Shown: in pieces, positions 7,160 to 13,671 of the stretch | Layout: each line of letters opens with the position of its first letter | How positions within the stretch are numbered: position 1 is the first letter of the stretch | NCBI GenBank assembly: GCA_023259925.1 | Contig: JALRDS010000046.1 | Span: forward strand, 1 to 15,847 | Length of the DNA: 15,847 bases | Direction of reading: 5' to 3' | DNA from: Candidatus Saccharimonadia bacterium | GTDB taxonomy: Bacteria; Patescibacteriota; Saccharimonadia; Saccharimonadales; Saccharimonadaceae | Made by a program: the position numbers and the translations under genes | The notes under the pieces: generated by a model | Database searches by the model: none | What the model saw: only the letters and a program-made list of their open reading frames with translations | What the model was told of the DNA's origin: nothing

Positions 7160-7952
7160 CTATTTCAATACTTACCGGGCAGTGGTCGCTCCCCATTACA
7201 TCCGCGTGAATTTGCGGATTTTTTATATGCTTTGCAATTTGCTTACTCGCCAACCAGTAGTCAATGCGCCAACCCACATTGCGAGCTCTCGCGTTTGCCC
7301 AGTGGGTCCACCAACTGTAAGCGTCGGTTTTTTCAGGGTAGGCACTTCTAAATGTATCAACAAACCCAGCATTTAGAAAGTCCCCAAAGCGCTCTCGTTC
7401 TTCGTTTGTGAACCCATGTTTGCCAACATTTGGCTTAGGGTTGGCTAAATCTATTTCTTGGTGGGCTACGTTCATATCACCGCAGTAGAGCACCGGCTTT
7501 GTTTCTTCAAGTTGGCTCAGGTAGGCAATCATTGCTGGATCCCAATGCTTGTAGCGTAAATCGAGTCGGCTCAAATCACCTTTTGAATTTGGTGTATATG
7601 CTGTAACAACCCAAAATGTATCAAACTCGGCAGCAATCACACGACCTTCGTCATTAGGGTTGCCGTAGGTATCGCCATGAACTTCAAATTTGTCGATAAT
7701 ATCTTTCGGAAAGCCATCAATATAGCGAATTGCCTGCTGTTTGCTAAATATCGCCGTGCCAGAGTAGCCTTTTTTTGCTGCCGAAAAAAAATGTTCATAA
7801 TAGTCCGGTAGATCAATTTCAACTTGATCTCGCGAGGCTTTCGTCTCCTGCAAGCACAGTACATCAGGATTGTGTTCTGCGATAAACGTTTGAAACGTGC
7901 CCTTATTTAAGACAGCACGAATGCCATTAACATTCCAGGAATAAAGCTTCAT
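7152..7952 (-). CDS. xth: Exodeoxyribonuclease III (AP endonuclease)
   Basis: The product is 266 aa, full length for the ExoIII/ExoA family, which cuts DNA 5' to abasic sites and removes 3' blocks in base-excision repair. Family motifs appear in order: WNVNGIRA (6-13), LQETK with metal-binding Glu36, Tyr119 in AYTPNS, GDMNVAH with Asp159 and Asn161, WRIDYWL with Asp231, and SDHCPV with the Asp256-His257 pair. All catalytic residues are present. The ATG at 7952 follows a TATACT by 7 nt, so the message is probably leaderless. The stop overlaps the gmk-like start by 8 bp, making this the likely first gene of a four-gene operon running to 4875. Confidence 0.96.
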   Translation of the reverse strand: MKLYSWNVNGIRAVLNKGTFQTFIAEHNPDVLCLQETKASRDQVEIDLPDYYEHFFSAAKKGYSGTAIFSKQQAIRYIDGFPKDIIDKFEVHGDTYGNPNDEGRVIAAEFDTFWVVTAYTPNSKGDLSRLDLRYKHWDPAMIAYLSQLEETKPVLYCGDMNVAHQEIDLANPKPNVGKHGFTNEERERFGDFLNAGFVDTFRSAYPEKTDAYSWWTHWANARARNVGWRIDYWLASKQIAKHIKNPQIHADVMGSDHCPVSIEIDG

Positions 7953-7959
7953 TCTATTT

Positions 7960-7965
7960 AGTATA
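7960..7965 (-). promoter_or_regulatory. -10 of the xth operon
   Basis: TATACT on the minus strand ends 7 nt before the ATG at 7952. It is preceded directly by TTG and has no good -35. Position rather than strength supports it: it matches the spacing seen at other first genes in the window. Confidence 0.42.
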
Positions 7966-7991
7966 CAAGAGTTGCAGCGCCTGCGTGCCGG

Positions 7992-8468
7992 TTAATACTG
8001 TTTTAACGCTCGTTTAGTGTCACGGTCTTGATCGCGGCGTTTAATTGTTTCACGTTTATCGTAATTTTTTTTACCTTTCCCAAGCGCAATAACCAGCTTT
8101 ATAAAACGCCCACCGGTAAGCAGTTTCGTTGGCACGATAGTCATACCTTGTTGCTTACGTGCGGCGAAGGCATCAATTTGTTTTCGGCTAGCGAGTAGCT
8201 TTCGGGGTTGCGTGTCTACGGTGCGTGCATTCGACTGGCCTCGCTCATTCAGTTTCAAACTAAAACTGGCGTTATTGAGCCAAAGCTCATTGTTCTTCAA
8301 GCTCACGAATGAACCTTTCAGTTGCACGTGGCCATCGCGAGCGGCACGTACCTCTTGGCCGGTTAGGCTAAGGCCAGCTACTATTTCGTCATCGAGTGCA
8401 TAATCAAAACGTGCTCGGCGATTTACGACGGACTTTTGCGGCTGCTTTTTGGGTTGTTTTGTGGCCAT
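7992..8468 (-). CDS. smpB: SsrA-binding protein SmpB
   Basis: The product is 158 aa, normal for SmpB, the partner that brings tmRNA to stalled ribosomes in trans-translation. RRARFDYALDDEIVAGLSLTGQEVRAARDGHVQL (17-50) is the family core, with the usual 'E..aGl.L.G.EvKs.R.G...L' spacing. PRKLLASRKQI follows, then the GKGKKNYDKRETIKRRDQDRD stretch, which is the basic SmpB tail that enters the decoding centre. The middle segment is less like the classic 'i..Y..g....h.P' part and reads FSLKLNERGQSN, a divergent but usual place for variation. The basic N-terminus (residues 2-19) may aid RNA contact. The tmRNA gene itself is not in the window. Confidence 0.96.
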   Translation of the reverse strand: MATKQPKKQPQKSVVNRRARFDYALDDEIVAGLSLTGQEVRAARDGHVQLKGSFVSLKNNELWLNNASFSLKLNERGQSNARTVDTQPRKLLASRKQIDAFAARKQQGMTIVPTKLLTGGRFIKLVIALGKGKKNYDKRETIKRRDQDRDTKRALKQY

Positions 8469-8476
8469 ATTATACT

Positions 8477-8485
8477 ATTGTAACA
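8477..8485 (-). promoter_or_regulatory. Extended -10 of smpB
   Basis: On the minus strand TGTTACAAT (TG, one base, TACAAT at 8477-8482) ends 8 nt before the ATG at 8468. A second TATAAT touches the ATG directly and is too close to be the -10 of this start. The expected +1 is within about two bases of the start codon. Confidence 0.55.
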
Positions 8486-8496
8486 GATGAAGACTA

Positions 8497-8525
8497 TTGA
8501 AAATTAAATATAAATATGATATAAT
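8497..8525 (+). promoter_or_regulatory. Strong promoter for the six-TM protein gene
   Basis: TTGAAA (8497-8502), 17 nt, TATAAT (8520-8525), with TG one base before the -10. Both elements are near consensus. The predicted leader is ~20 nt and contains ATGTAA at 8545-8550, immediately before the GTG at 8551. Confidence 0.72.
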
Positions 8526-8550
8526 AAAAATTGATAGTGTTCGCATGTAA

Positions 8551-9237
8551 GTGGGGCACATTGTCCCTTGTCAGAGAGTTGGTGAATTAACTTTGGGCTG
8601 GAAGCAATATCTGCTGTACTTCATCGTTGCCTGTATGGTGCCGATTGGCATGGTTGGCGGTATGAACGCGGCTGCGAGTGGCCGCGGATGGTTCTTGGCC
8701 TTTGGCATGGTGGTTGTTTCGCCAGTTGCCATGAGCGTGCTTCGGTACTGCTATGAGTTCCCGTTCGACCTGTCTGGCTTCTTCAAGCCATCAGTCATGT
8801 CGTGGGGGTTTGTAGTAGGAGACACTGTAGTGCTGCCACTGGCCTTGTGGTTTGCAACACGCGGCCACGGCAATATTCCTAGTGCTAGTTGGGGGTACGA
8901 CATCCGGTTCGCCGCTGCGTCAATCGTTACTGGCCTAGCGGTCGTTGCGGGCTTCCGTAAGATCGACGGCGAGCGGTACGTGCAAGCTGGCGTTCCTACG
9001 GCGCTATATAGCCCCACTAAGGTGTGGCACGACATTGTCGTTATGTCTGTTGTAGTGACCTTGTTTGTGTGGCTACTTGTTCCGCAAATAATGGGTACAT
9101 GGAGTGATGAAACGGCTGTGGCTATCACCATGCTTACCGCATTTGGCGCGCTTATTGTAGTCGATGGTCTGCGTCCACCTGACCCCGCCAAACAGCACCC
9201 CAACTGGGATACGCGTCGGTTTCACGTGGCTTCCTGA
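8551..9237 (+). CDS. Unknown six-TM membrane protein, GC-rich codon use
   Basis: I do not recognise this 228-aa protein. Hydrophobic segments lie at about 20-40, 46-65, 83-102, 119-135, 161-180 and 188-206. Polar residues inside or near helices include Asp91, His160 and Asp205, and the C-terminus ends in a hydrophilic RPPDPAKQHPNWD stretch. Codons favour TTC, AAG, GAC and GCC, unlike the flanking smpB and cmk genes, and resemble those of the gene at 10234. The frame is closed just upstream by TAA at 8548-8550, so the start is GTG 8551 or a later codon such as TTG 8593. No clear ribosome site precedes either. A strong promoter lies upstream and a long hairpin downstream, so it is a self-contained transcription unit. 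A recent or foreign origin is possible. Confidence 0.7.
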   Translation: MGHIVPCQRVGELTLGWKQYLLYFIVACMVPIGMVGGMNAAASGRGWFLAFGMVVVSPVAMSVLRYCYEFPFDLSGFFKPSVMSWGFVVGDTVVLPLALWFATRGHGNIPSASWGYDIRFAAASIVTGLAVVAGFRKIDGERYVQAGVPTALYSPTKVWHDIVVMSVVVTLFVWLLVPQIMGTWSDETAVAITMLTAFGALIVVDGLRPPDPAKQHPNWDTRRFHVAS

Positions 9238-9243
9238 TGAGTA

Positions 9244-9291
9244 GCCGCCCTAGTACCCACTTCAGCCAGAAGTGTGGGAACGGGCGGCTTT
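9244..9291 (+). terminator. Long two-part hairpin terminator after the six-TM gene
   Basis: The outer stem GCCGCCC/GGGCGGC (9244-9250 with 9282-9288) encloses an inner stem CCCACTTC/GAAGTG-GGG (9256-9263 with 9269-9278, one bulged T). They are separated by a small internal loop, and the T run is short (three T). Confidence 0.7.
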
Positions 9292-9309
9292 GTCATATCC
9301 ATTAGCAGC

Positions 9310-9318
9310 TGCTATAGT
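9310..9318 (+). promoter_or_regulatory. Extended -10 of the cmk-type gene
   Basis: TGCTATAGT ends 8 nt before the ATG at 9327. It makes the TTG at 9318, in frame three codons upstream, an unlikely start because that codon overlaps the -10 itself. Confidence 0.5.
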
Positions 9319-9326
9319 TGTTCGAG

Positions 9327-10154
9327 ATGAAAACACACTCTCCCCTGCCTTTTTTGGTAACCTTCGATGGCGAAGCACGAAGTGGTAAAGGCACCATTGT
9401 GCAAGCAACCAAAGATTATTTACGTGATGAGTGCGGCTATAAAGTTATGTTAATTGATGCGGGACAGGTGTTCCGCGTTTTAGTTGTTGGGGCTACGAAC
9501 GCTGGTGTCGACATGGAAGATGCCGAGGCGATTGATGCGTTTTTAGGTAACGATGCCGAGGCTGATAAGTGTGTTCAGCTTGTGAAAGATGTGTATCATA
9601 TGGATAAAGATGAGCGTGATGCGTTGCTTTATACTAATGAAGTCGGTGCAAATAGTGCCAAGATTGGCGCCCGTCCCTTAAGTCAGGCATTCAAGGACGA
9701 ACTGTTAAAAAAGTGGCTTCGTGACGCCCGTGTTGAAGGGTATGAAGTGGTGCTGCTTGACGGTCGTGCTCTTGAGGAGGTTGGCAAGATGTTAGAGGCT
9801 GAAGAACTTTGCGACTTTATAATGGGGCTGTATTTTGTGTGTGATGCGCAGGTAGGTGCCAGGCGGACACTTGGCTATGCGCATATCCCGTATAATGAGC
9901 TCACTGAAACACAAGGCAATGACGTGGATGAACTGGTTGATCAAATTAAAGCACGTAACGAAGCTGATCGCAATCGGGCTGTTCAGCCAATTGTTCGTCC
10001 CGCTACTGCGCCTCTGTTCAAGCTTCCTGATACTAGTGAATTCGTTGCTTCAGGCGCACGTTACATGGCTACAGTCGACACTAGCTGCGATATGTCAAAA
10101 CGAGCCATGACTACTCCTGTGGCTAGAATGGTGGCTGAACAGCTAAAATATTGA
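9327..10154 (+). CDS. cmk: Cytidylate kinase-type (d)CMP kinase, enlarged
   Basis: The product is 275 aa, some 45-55 longer than typical bacterial Cmk, which phosphorylates CMP and dCMP. The P-loop FDGEARSGKGT is at 13-23. LIDAGQVFR (42-50) matches the 'iDTGamYR' substrate segment, and ANSAKIGARP (108-117) fits the conserved 'S.vaa.p.VR' helix. LLDGRALEEV (143-152) corresponds to 'eGRDigtvV' but has Leu-Glu where Asp-Ile is usual, so the key Asp of the GRD motif is missing. ARNEADRNR (209-217) is the Arg-rich lid, and VDTS at 250-253 is the family's terminal Asp-Thr-Ser. The extra length lies mainly in the NMP-binding region (about 60-105) and between 180 and 200. The TTG at 9318 was rejected as start because it overlaps the -10. 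Altered specificity cannot be excluded. Confidence 0.82.
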   Translation: MKTHSPLPFLVTFDGEARSGKGTIVQATKDYLRDECGYKVMLIDAGQVFRVLVVGATNAGVDMEDAEAIDAFLGNDAEADKCVQLVKDVYHMDKDERDALLYTNEVGANSAKIGARPLSQAFKDELLKKWLRDARVEGYEVVLLDGRALEEVGKMLEAEELCDFIMGLYFVCDAQVGARRTLGYAHIPYNELTETQGNDVDELVDQIKARNEADRNRAVQPIVRPATAPLFKLPDTSEFVASGARYMATVDTSCDMSKRAMTTPVARMVAEQLKY

Positions 10155-10171
10155 CTTTTTGTTAATATTTT
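10145..10171. repeat. AT-rich perfect inverted repeat overlapping a -35
   Basis: AAAATATT (10145-10152) and AATATTTT (10164-10171) are perfect 8-bp arms around 11 nt. The left arm covers the end of the cmk gene and the first bases of the -35; the right arm ends two bases before the -10. It could be an operator or a weak AT-only stem. Confidence 0.45.
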
Positions 10172-10179
10172 GTTATAAT
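10151..10179 (+). promoter_or_regulatory. Strong promoter for the anchored hydrolase gene
   Basis: TTGACT (10151-10156), 17 nt, TATAAT (10174-10179), with TG one base before the -10: the best promoter in the window. Its -35 overlaps the cmk stop codon. The leader is ~48 nt and carries ATGTAA (10213-10218) and the AAAGGAG ribosome site (10218-10224), 9 nt before the GTG at 10234. Confidence 0.82.
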
Positions 10180-10233
10180 ATTTAAGTACGCACCTCTACA
10201 ATTCCGATCTCATATGTAAAGGAGTGGTGCCTC

Positions 10234-11145
10234 GTGGAATGGGTACTATTGGCACTCAAATGGATGCTGCCGGCTATACTGGGAATTTTCCTAGTGCTCG
10301 GTCCCATCGACGCCCTCGGGCGTGCACTGCTTCTTCGTGACAAGACAAGGCTTGACCTTGTTAAGTCCGCCAAGGAGGACAGTCGTGTACTATTCATCTA
10401 CTACCCAGGAATCCTGGCAGACGGCGTCAAGTCGTCGCTCAAGGTCAGTCCTGTGTGGGCGCAGCGCGGTGACGTGTTGCAGGTGAGCTACGATGGCACG
10501 AAGTTCAGCCCAACAAAGGTCGTGAAGACCGTCGCCGAGTGGGTCACGCTACACAAGGCTGACTACGACACGGTGGTGTTCATCGGGTCATCGATGGGTG
10601 GACTACTGTCGTACGACACTGTGCCGCTAGTAGTGAAGCAAGTTCGGGACATTCGGTTCATCCTGGTGGATGCACCGACCAAGCGGTCTGACTTCCAGAA
10701 GCCGCTCAGTCTCATCAGCCTAGGAACTTGGGCTTGGTGGGCTGGTCCGATCAACAACCTGCTCATCGCCAAGCCCTACTTCGCGGCCACATTCCGTGGA
10801 CCCGCCGAGGAGAACATCGAGGCGGGGGTCGATCCTGAGGAGCTCGCGTTGCGGGTCAAGGAGGCTCAGCGCTTCCCGATCAGCACCCATAACGACTGGA
10901 TCCGCTACATGATCGGTCACGATCGTTTGGAACGCAACTCACTTGTGAGCTCCCCGGCGGTTTACATCCGCTCCACTCGTGACACCGATACGGTTCGTCC
11001 GGAGGCCCAGGACACCTGGGAGCTCGCGTTCGGTATCGGGTTGAAGTCGATGCGAGTTGATTCCACTCACGTGGGGTACAACGAGCTACCACTCACCTGG
11101 CAACGGGCTTTTCCCGAGGCAATGCAGATGATCGGCATCAACTGA
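10234..11145 (+). CDS. Membrane-anchored alpha/beta-hydrolase-like protein, GC-rich codon use
   Basis: The product is 303 aa from a GTG start set by a clear AAAGGAG ribosome site. A hydrophobic N-terminal helix (~4-24) should anchor it. VLFIYYPGI (52-60) fits the strand and oxyanion region, and FIGSSMGGLLSYD (116-128) is a nucleophile elbow of G-x-S-x-G type with Ser120. Asp250 or Asp252 (STRDTDTV) and His279 (STHVGYNE) are in place to complete a triad. No substrate can be named. Codon choice is the most GC-biased here (nearly all Lys AAG, Asp GAC, Phe TTC, Ile ATC), sharply unlike cmk and the glycosyltransferase on its two sides. With a very strong promoter and a long hairpin behind it, the gene looks like an independently acquired or highly expressed unit. 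Confidence 0.8.
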   Translation: MEWVLLALKWMLPAILGIFLVLGPIDALGRALLLRDKTRLDLVKSAKEDSRVLFIYYPGILADGVKSSLKVSPVWAQRGDVLQVSYDGTKFSPTKVVKTVAEWVTLHKADYDTVVFIGSSMGGLLSYDTVPLVVKQVRDIRFILVDAPTKRSDFQKPLSLISLGTWAWWAGPINNLLIAKPYFAATFRGPAEENIEAGVDPEELALRVKEAQRFPISTHNDWIRYMIGHDRLERNSLVSSPAVYIRSTRDTDTVRPEAQDTWELAFGIGLKSMRVDSTHVGYNELPLTWQRAFPEAMQMIGIN

Positions 11146-11170
11146 GCTTTTAGGGCTCATGACTGTAAGG

Positions 11171-11207
11171 TGCGACGGCCCTGGGAGCAATTCCAGGGCT
11201 ATTCGCA
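11171..11207 (+). terminator. Long hairpin after the anchored hydrolase gene, no T run
   Basis: The inner stem GCCCTGG/CCAGGGC (11178-11184 with 11193-11199), extended by a G-U pair, sits in an outer stem TGCGA/TCGCA (11171-11175 with 11203-11207) with a small internal loop. No T run follows, so it may be an RNA-stabilising 3' structure rather than an intrinsic terminator. The rest of the 129-bp convergent gap shows only a short TGAGC/GCTCA repeat near 11143-11159. Confidence 0.55.
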
Positions 11208-11274
11208 TATTAAGGCTTCATTGATTGTTATTTAAAATAGCCGCGACTGACATACAATGCATCGATTGTAGGTT

Positions 11275-12357
11275 CTACGACGTGAGTGAATTGCAGGCTG
11301 TAAGAAGTTCTGCAGCCGACGTATCCCAGCTAAATTTATTTACGGCAAACTTACCAGCGGCAATGTATCGATTACGTACTTCAAGACTATCGAGCGACGA
11401 AATTCCGTCGGCTACGATGGCTGGATTATCTGGAGTTACAAATACAGCACCGTCAGAGCCGGCAATTTCACGGAAGAATGGCCGGTCACTCACAACTGCA
11501 GGCACACCTAATTTCAGTGCCTCGGCGAGCGGTAGTCCAAACCCTTCTGCTAACGACATGCTCACCATTATGGCATCGCTTGCAAGTAGATTTGCGTAGG
11601 TTTCATCGCTCATGCCGCCATGAAACAATACGCTGGCTCCATCGGGGATGAGTCGAGTTAGTTCACTTTGTCTCTTCTCTGATATTTTGCTACAAATATG
11701 CAGTGTGCGACCTGGCAGGTACTGCATGGCTGTAATGAGTGTTTCTGGGTTTTTATACGGCAGCGGTGTACCCATGAATACTAAATTCTTAGGCGGACGT
11801 TCAGTTTGAATTACCTCTTTCATAAGGAGCGGTGATAAATCACGAGCGGCATTGCTCACTACTATAAGCGGACGTTTGGTTAATTTGGCTGCTTGAATCT
11901 CGGCGCGTGACGTTTCAGAAACTGTCGCTACCGTATCCGCCTTATCTAACACGAATCGCTGCGGCCAATACCACATGTGAAACAGGCGCCACATCGGCCG
12001 TACGATACCTTTTGCCTGCGGTGGTGGCAAACGATGCTTGTAATACGTCATGTCGTGGAGCGTAAGAATAAGCTTAAATTTACGGCCAAAGCTTCCCATT
12101 GTTTGCATCGGGCTTACCACAACATCGGGAGAATATTTATTTAAGACTAAACTGGTGAATGGCTCTTTAATCGAATCGACTGCATGTATTTTTACGGTGT
12201 TTGAATTCGGCGGCAGAAGCGCAATCTGGGCTTCGTCAGAAATAATAAATGTGACTGCCTGTTGTCTGGCAAGCGCGTGCGCAATTTCGTATGTGTAGCG
12301 GCTTACGCCGTCGTGGAAATCTGTCCTAATCCACCGTGCATCAAATAGGAGCTTCAT
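11275..12357 (-). CDS. GT4-family glycosyltransferase
   Basis: From the ATG at 12357 the product is 360 aa with the two-Rossmann GT-B plan. The N-terminal half starts MKLLFDARWIRTDFHDGVSRYTYE, with a Gly-rich acceptor loop, then LTLHDMTYY (99-107) and DTVATVSETSRAEI (141-154). The donor half has LVFMGTPLPYKNPETLI (192-208) and SLAEGFGLPLAEALKLGVPAVVSD (268-291), where Glu271 and Glu279 form the EX7E motif of retaining GT4 enzymes that bind the nucleotide-sugar. There is no membrane segment, so it is likely cytosolic or peripheral, acting on cell-surface glycan or lipid precursors (inference). The frame runs on to 12555, but the TATACT at 12365-12370, 7 nt before this ATG, and the divergent gene at 12457 make the longer forms unlikely. 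An ATG 6 nt earlier is possible. Confidence 0.9.
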   Translation of the reverse strand: MKLLFDARWIRTDFHDGVSRYTYEIAHALARQQAVTFIISDEAQIALLPPNSNTVKIHAVDSIKEPFTSLVLNKYSPDVVVSPMQTMGSFGRKFKLILTLHDMTYYKHRLPPPQAKGIVRPMWRLFHMWYWPQRFVLDKADTVATVSETSRAEIQAAKLTKRPLIVVSNAARDLSPLLMKEVIQTERPPKNLVFMGTPLPYKNPETLITAMQYLPGRTLHICSKISEKRQSELTRLIPDGASVLFHGGMSDETYANLLASDAIMVSMSLAEGFGLPLAEALKLGVPAVVSDRPFFREIAGSDGAVFVTPDNPAIVADGISSLDSLEVRNRYIAAGKFAVNKFSWDTSAAELLTACNSLTS

Positions 12358-12364
12358 TAGCATC

Positions 12365-12370
12365 AGTATA
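12365..12370 (-). promoter_or_regulatory. -10 of the leftward glycosyltransferase
   Basis: TATACT on the minus strand ends 7 nt before the ATG at 12357. It is preceded by GG rather than TG, and there is no evident -35. Confidence 0.45.
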
Positions 12371-12392
12371 CCTGAATATCGTACTTGTGCAC

Positions 12393-12435
12393 GTATTTTT
12401 GCTGAAAAGCAAAAGCATATACGGCTAAAAAATAC
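12393..12435. repeat. Nested inverted repeats between divergent glycosyltransferase genes
   Basis: The outer arms GTATTTTT (12393-12400) and AAAAATAC (12428-12435) are a perfect 8-bp inverted repeat. An inner pair, TTTTGCT (12397-12403) and AGCAAAA (12408-12414), is a perfect 7-bp repeat with a 4-nt spacer. The set lies between the two outward -10 elements and covers the -35 zone of the rightward gene, where an operator would act. Confidence 0.5.
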
Positions 12436-12438
12436 ACA

Positions 12439-12447
12439 TGCTATAAT
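12439..12447 (+). promoter_or_regulatory. Extended -10 of the rightward glycosyltransferase
   Basis: TGCTATAAT, a perfect extended -10, ends 9 nt before the ATG at 12457, giving a leader of about two bases. No -35 match is seen, and no ribosome site. Confidence 0.65.
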
Positions 12448-12456
12448 GGTCAACAT

Positions 12457-13671
12457 ATGAAAATTCTCATTGCAGCCGACCTGCATTGGCCGACTATCAA
12501 TGGTGTTGCTACCTTCAGCCGCAATTTGGCATCGGGGCTGGCGGCACGTGGACACGATGTACTAGTTATTGCACCGAGCCAGCGGCGCACAGGACTCGCC
12601 GAAGAAGAGTGGGACGGCGCCTACCTTATTAAGCGCACTATGTCGGTTCCCTTTCCGTTCTACCAAAACTTTCGCATATCTGTTTCGCCGCGCCGCGAAG
12701 TAAAACGTATGATTGAAGAGTTTGAACCGGATGTGATTCACATCCAAATGCTTCTTGGTATTGGCCAGGCTACAATGCGGTATGCAAAGCTGTATAACAT
12801 ACCAGTTGTTACCACTAACCATGCTATTCCAGAAAATTTAATGGATAACATCAGGTTGCTTGCCCCTGTTTCTGGGCCGATTAATCGCTTGATTACTGAA
12901 TATGGTACCAGATTTCATTCGAAGGCTGATCACATTACTATGCCAACACAAGCCGCTATAGATATGCTCACGAGTGGCCGTGAGGATTTACCAGACATCC
13001 CAATCGAAGCAGTCTCTAACGGTATTGATTTAAGTCGCTTTACGCCATCAAAACCAACCCGTGACATTTATGCGCGCTTCGGTATCCCGACGGATCAGTT
13101 AGTTGTATCGTATATCGGCAGGCTCGATAGTGAAAAGCATATCTCGGTGCTAATAAACGCGTTTTATGAAGTGCACCAAACATTTGAACAGCCAGTACAC
13201 TTACTCATTGTTGGGTTTGGAACAGAAAGCGAGCGACTGGAAAACCAAGTGTATCAACTCGGAATTCATGACCATGTGACATTTACGGGTCGCGTGAGCG
13301 ATGAAGAGATCGTTGAGCTGCACAAAGTCGGCGACGTCTTCTGTATGCCAAGCCCGGCAGAATTGCAATGTATTGCTGCGCTCGAAGCGATGGCGAGCGG
13401 TAAACCCGTTGTTGCAGTCGATGCAGGTGCTGTTGGCGAGCTTTGCCAAACAGAGCGCAACGGATTTTTGTGTGAAAAAGATGATGCCCGTCAGATTGCT
13501 AACGCGATATTAACTTTACTCAGCGACGAAGCAATGCGCGAACGATTCTCGAAAGAAAGTCTCGCGATTGCCGCTACCCACGATATTAACTACACACTGA
13601 ATAGATTCGAAGAAATTTACACTGAACTTATTGGTTCAAAAACGCCGTCACAGCCGCAGCGGCTTCTATAG
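12457..13671 (+). CDS. GT4-family glycosyltransferase, glycolipid-type
   Basis: The product has 404 aa. The N-terminus MKILIAADLHWPTINGVATFSR has the Gly-rich loop (N15-G16) common to GT4 lipid glycosyltransferases. PDVIHIQ (91-97), VVTTNHAIPENL (117-128) and AVSNGIDLSRF (185-195) follow. The C-terminal half shows SYIGRLDSEKH (218-228), LLIVGFG (249-255) and MPSPAELQCIAALEAMASGKPVVAVD (297-322), with EX7E residues Glu302 and Glu310. The 'ELQ-LEAMA-G-PVVA' form is typical of GT4 enzymes that glycosylate diacylglycerol or phosphatidylinositol, so membrane glycolipid synthesis is a reasonable inference. The exact sugar and acceptor cannot be read. Its last 44 bp overlap, antisense, the end of the hydrolase gene at 13628-14470. 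It diverges from another GT4 gene, suggesting joint control. Confidence 0.93.
   Translation: MKILIAADLHWPTINGVATFSRNLASGLAARGHDVLVIAPSQRRTGLAEEEWDGAYLIKRTMSVPFPFYQNFRISVSPRREVKRMIEEFEPDVIHIQMLLGIGQATMRYAKLYNIPVVTTNHAIPENLMDNIRLLAPVSGPINRLITEYGTRFHSKADHITMPTQAAIDMLTSGREDLPDIPIEAVSNGIDLSRFTPSKPTRDIYARFGIPTDQLVVSYIGRLDSEKHISVLINAFYEVHQTFEQPVHLLIVGFGTESERLENQVYQLGIHDHVTFTGRVSDEEIVELHKVGDVFCMPSPAELQCIAALEAMASGKPVVAVDAGAVGELCQTERNGFLCEKDDARQIANAILTLLSDEAMRERFSKESLAIAATHDINYTLNRFEEIYTELIGSKTPSQPQRLL

Noticed and set aside
8593..9237. TTG at 8593 as start of the six-TM protein
   Set aside because: Possible, but no better ribosome site than GTG 8551, which sits at the expected distance from the promoter; kept only as an alternative.
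12358..12555. 66-residue extension of the leftward glycosyltransferase to 12555
   Set aside because: It crosses the -10 at 12365-12370 and overlaps the divergent GT4 gene; the GT4 fold begins at MKLLFDARW.
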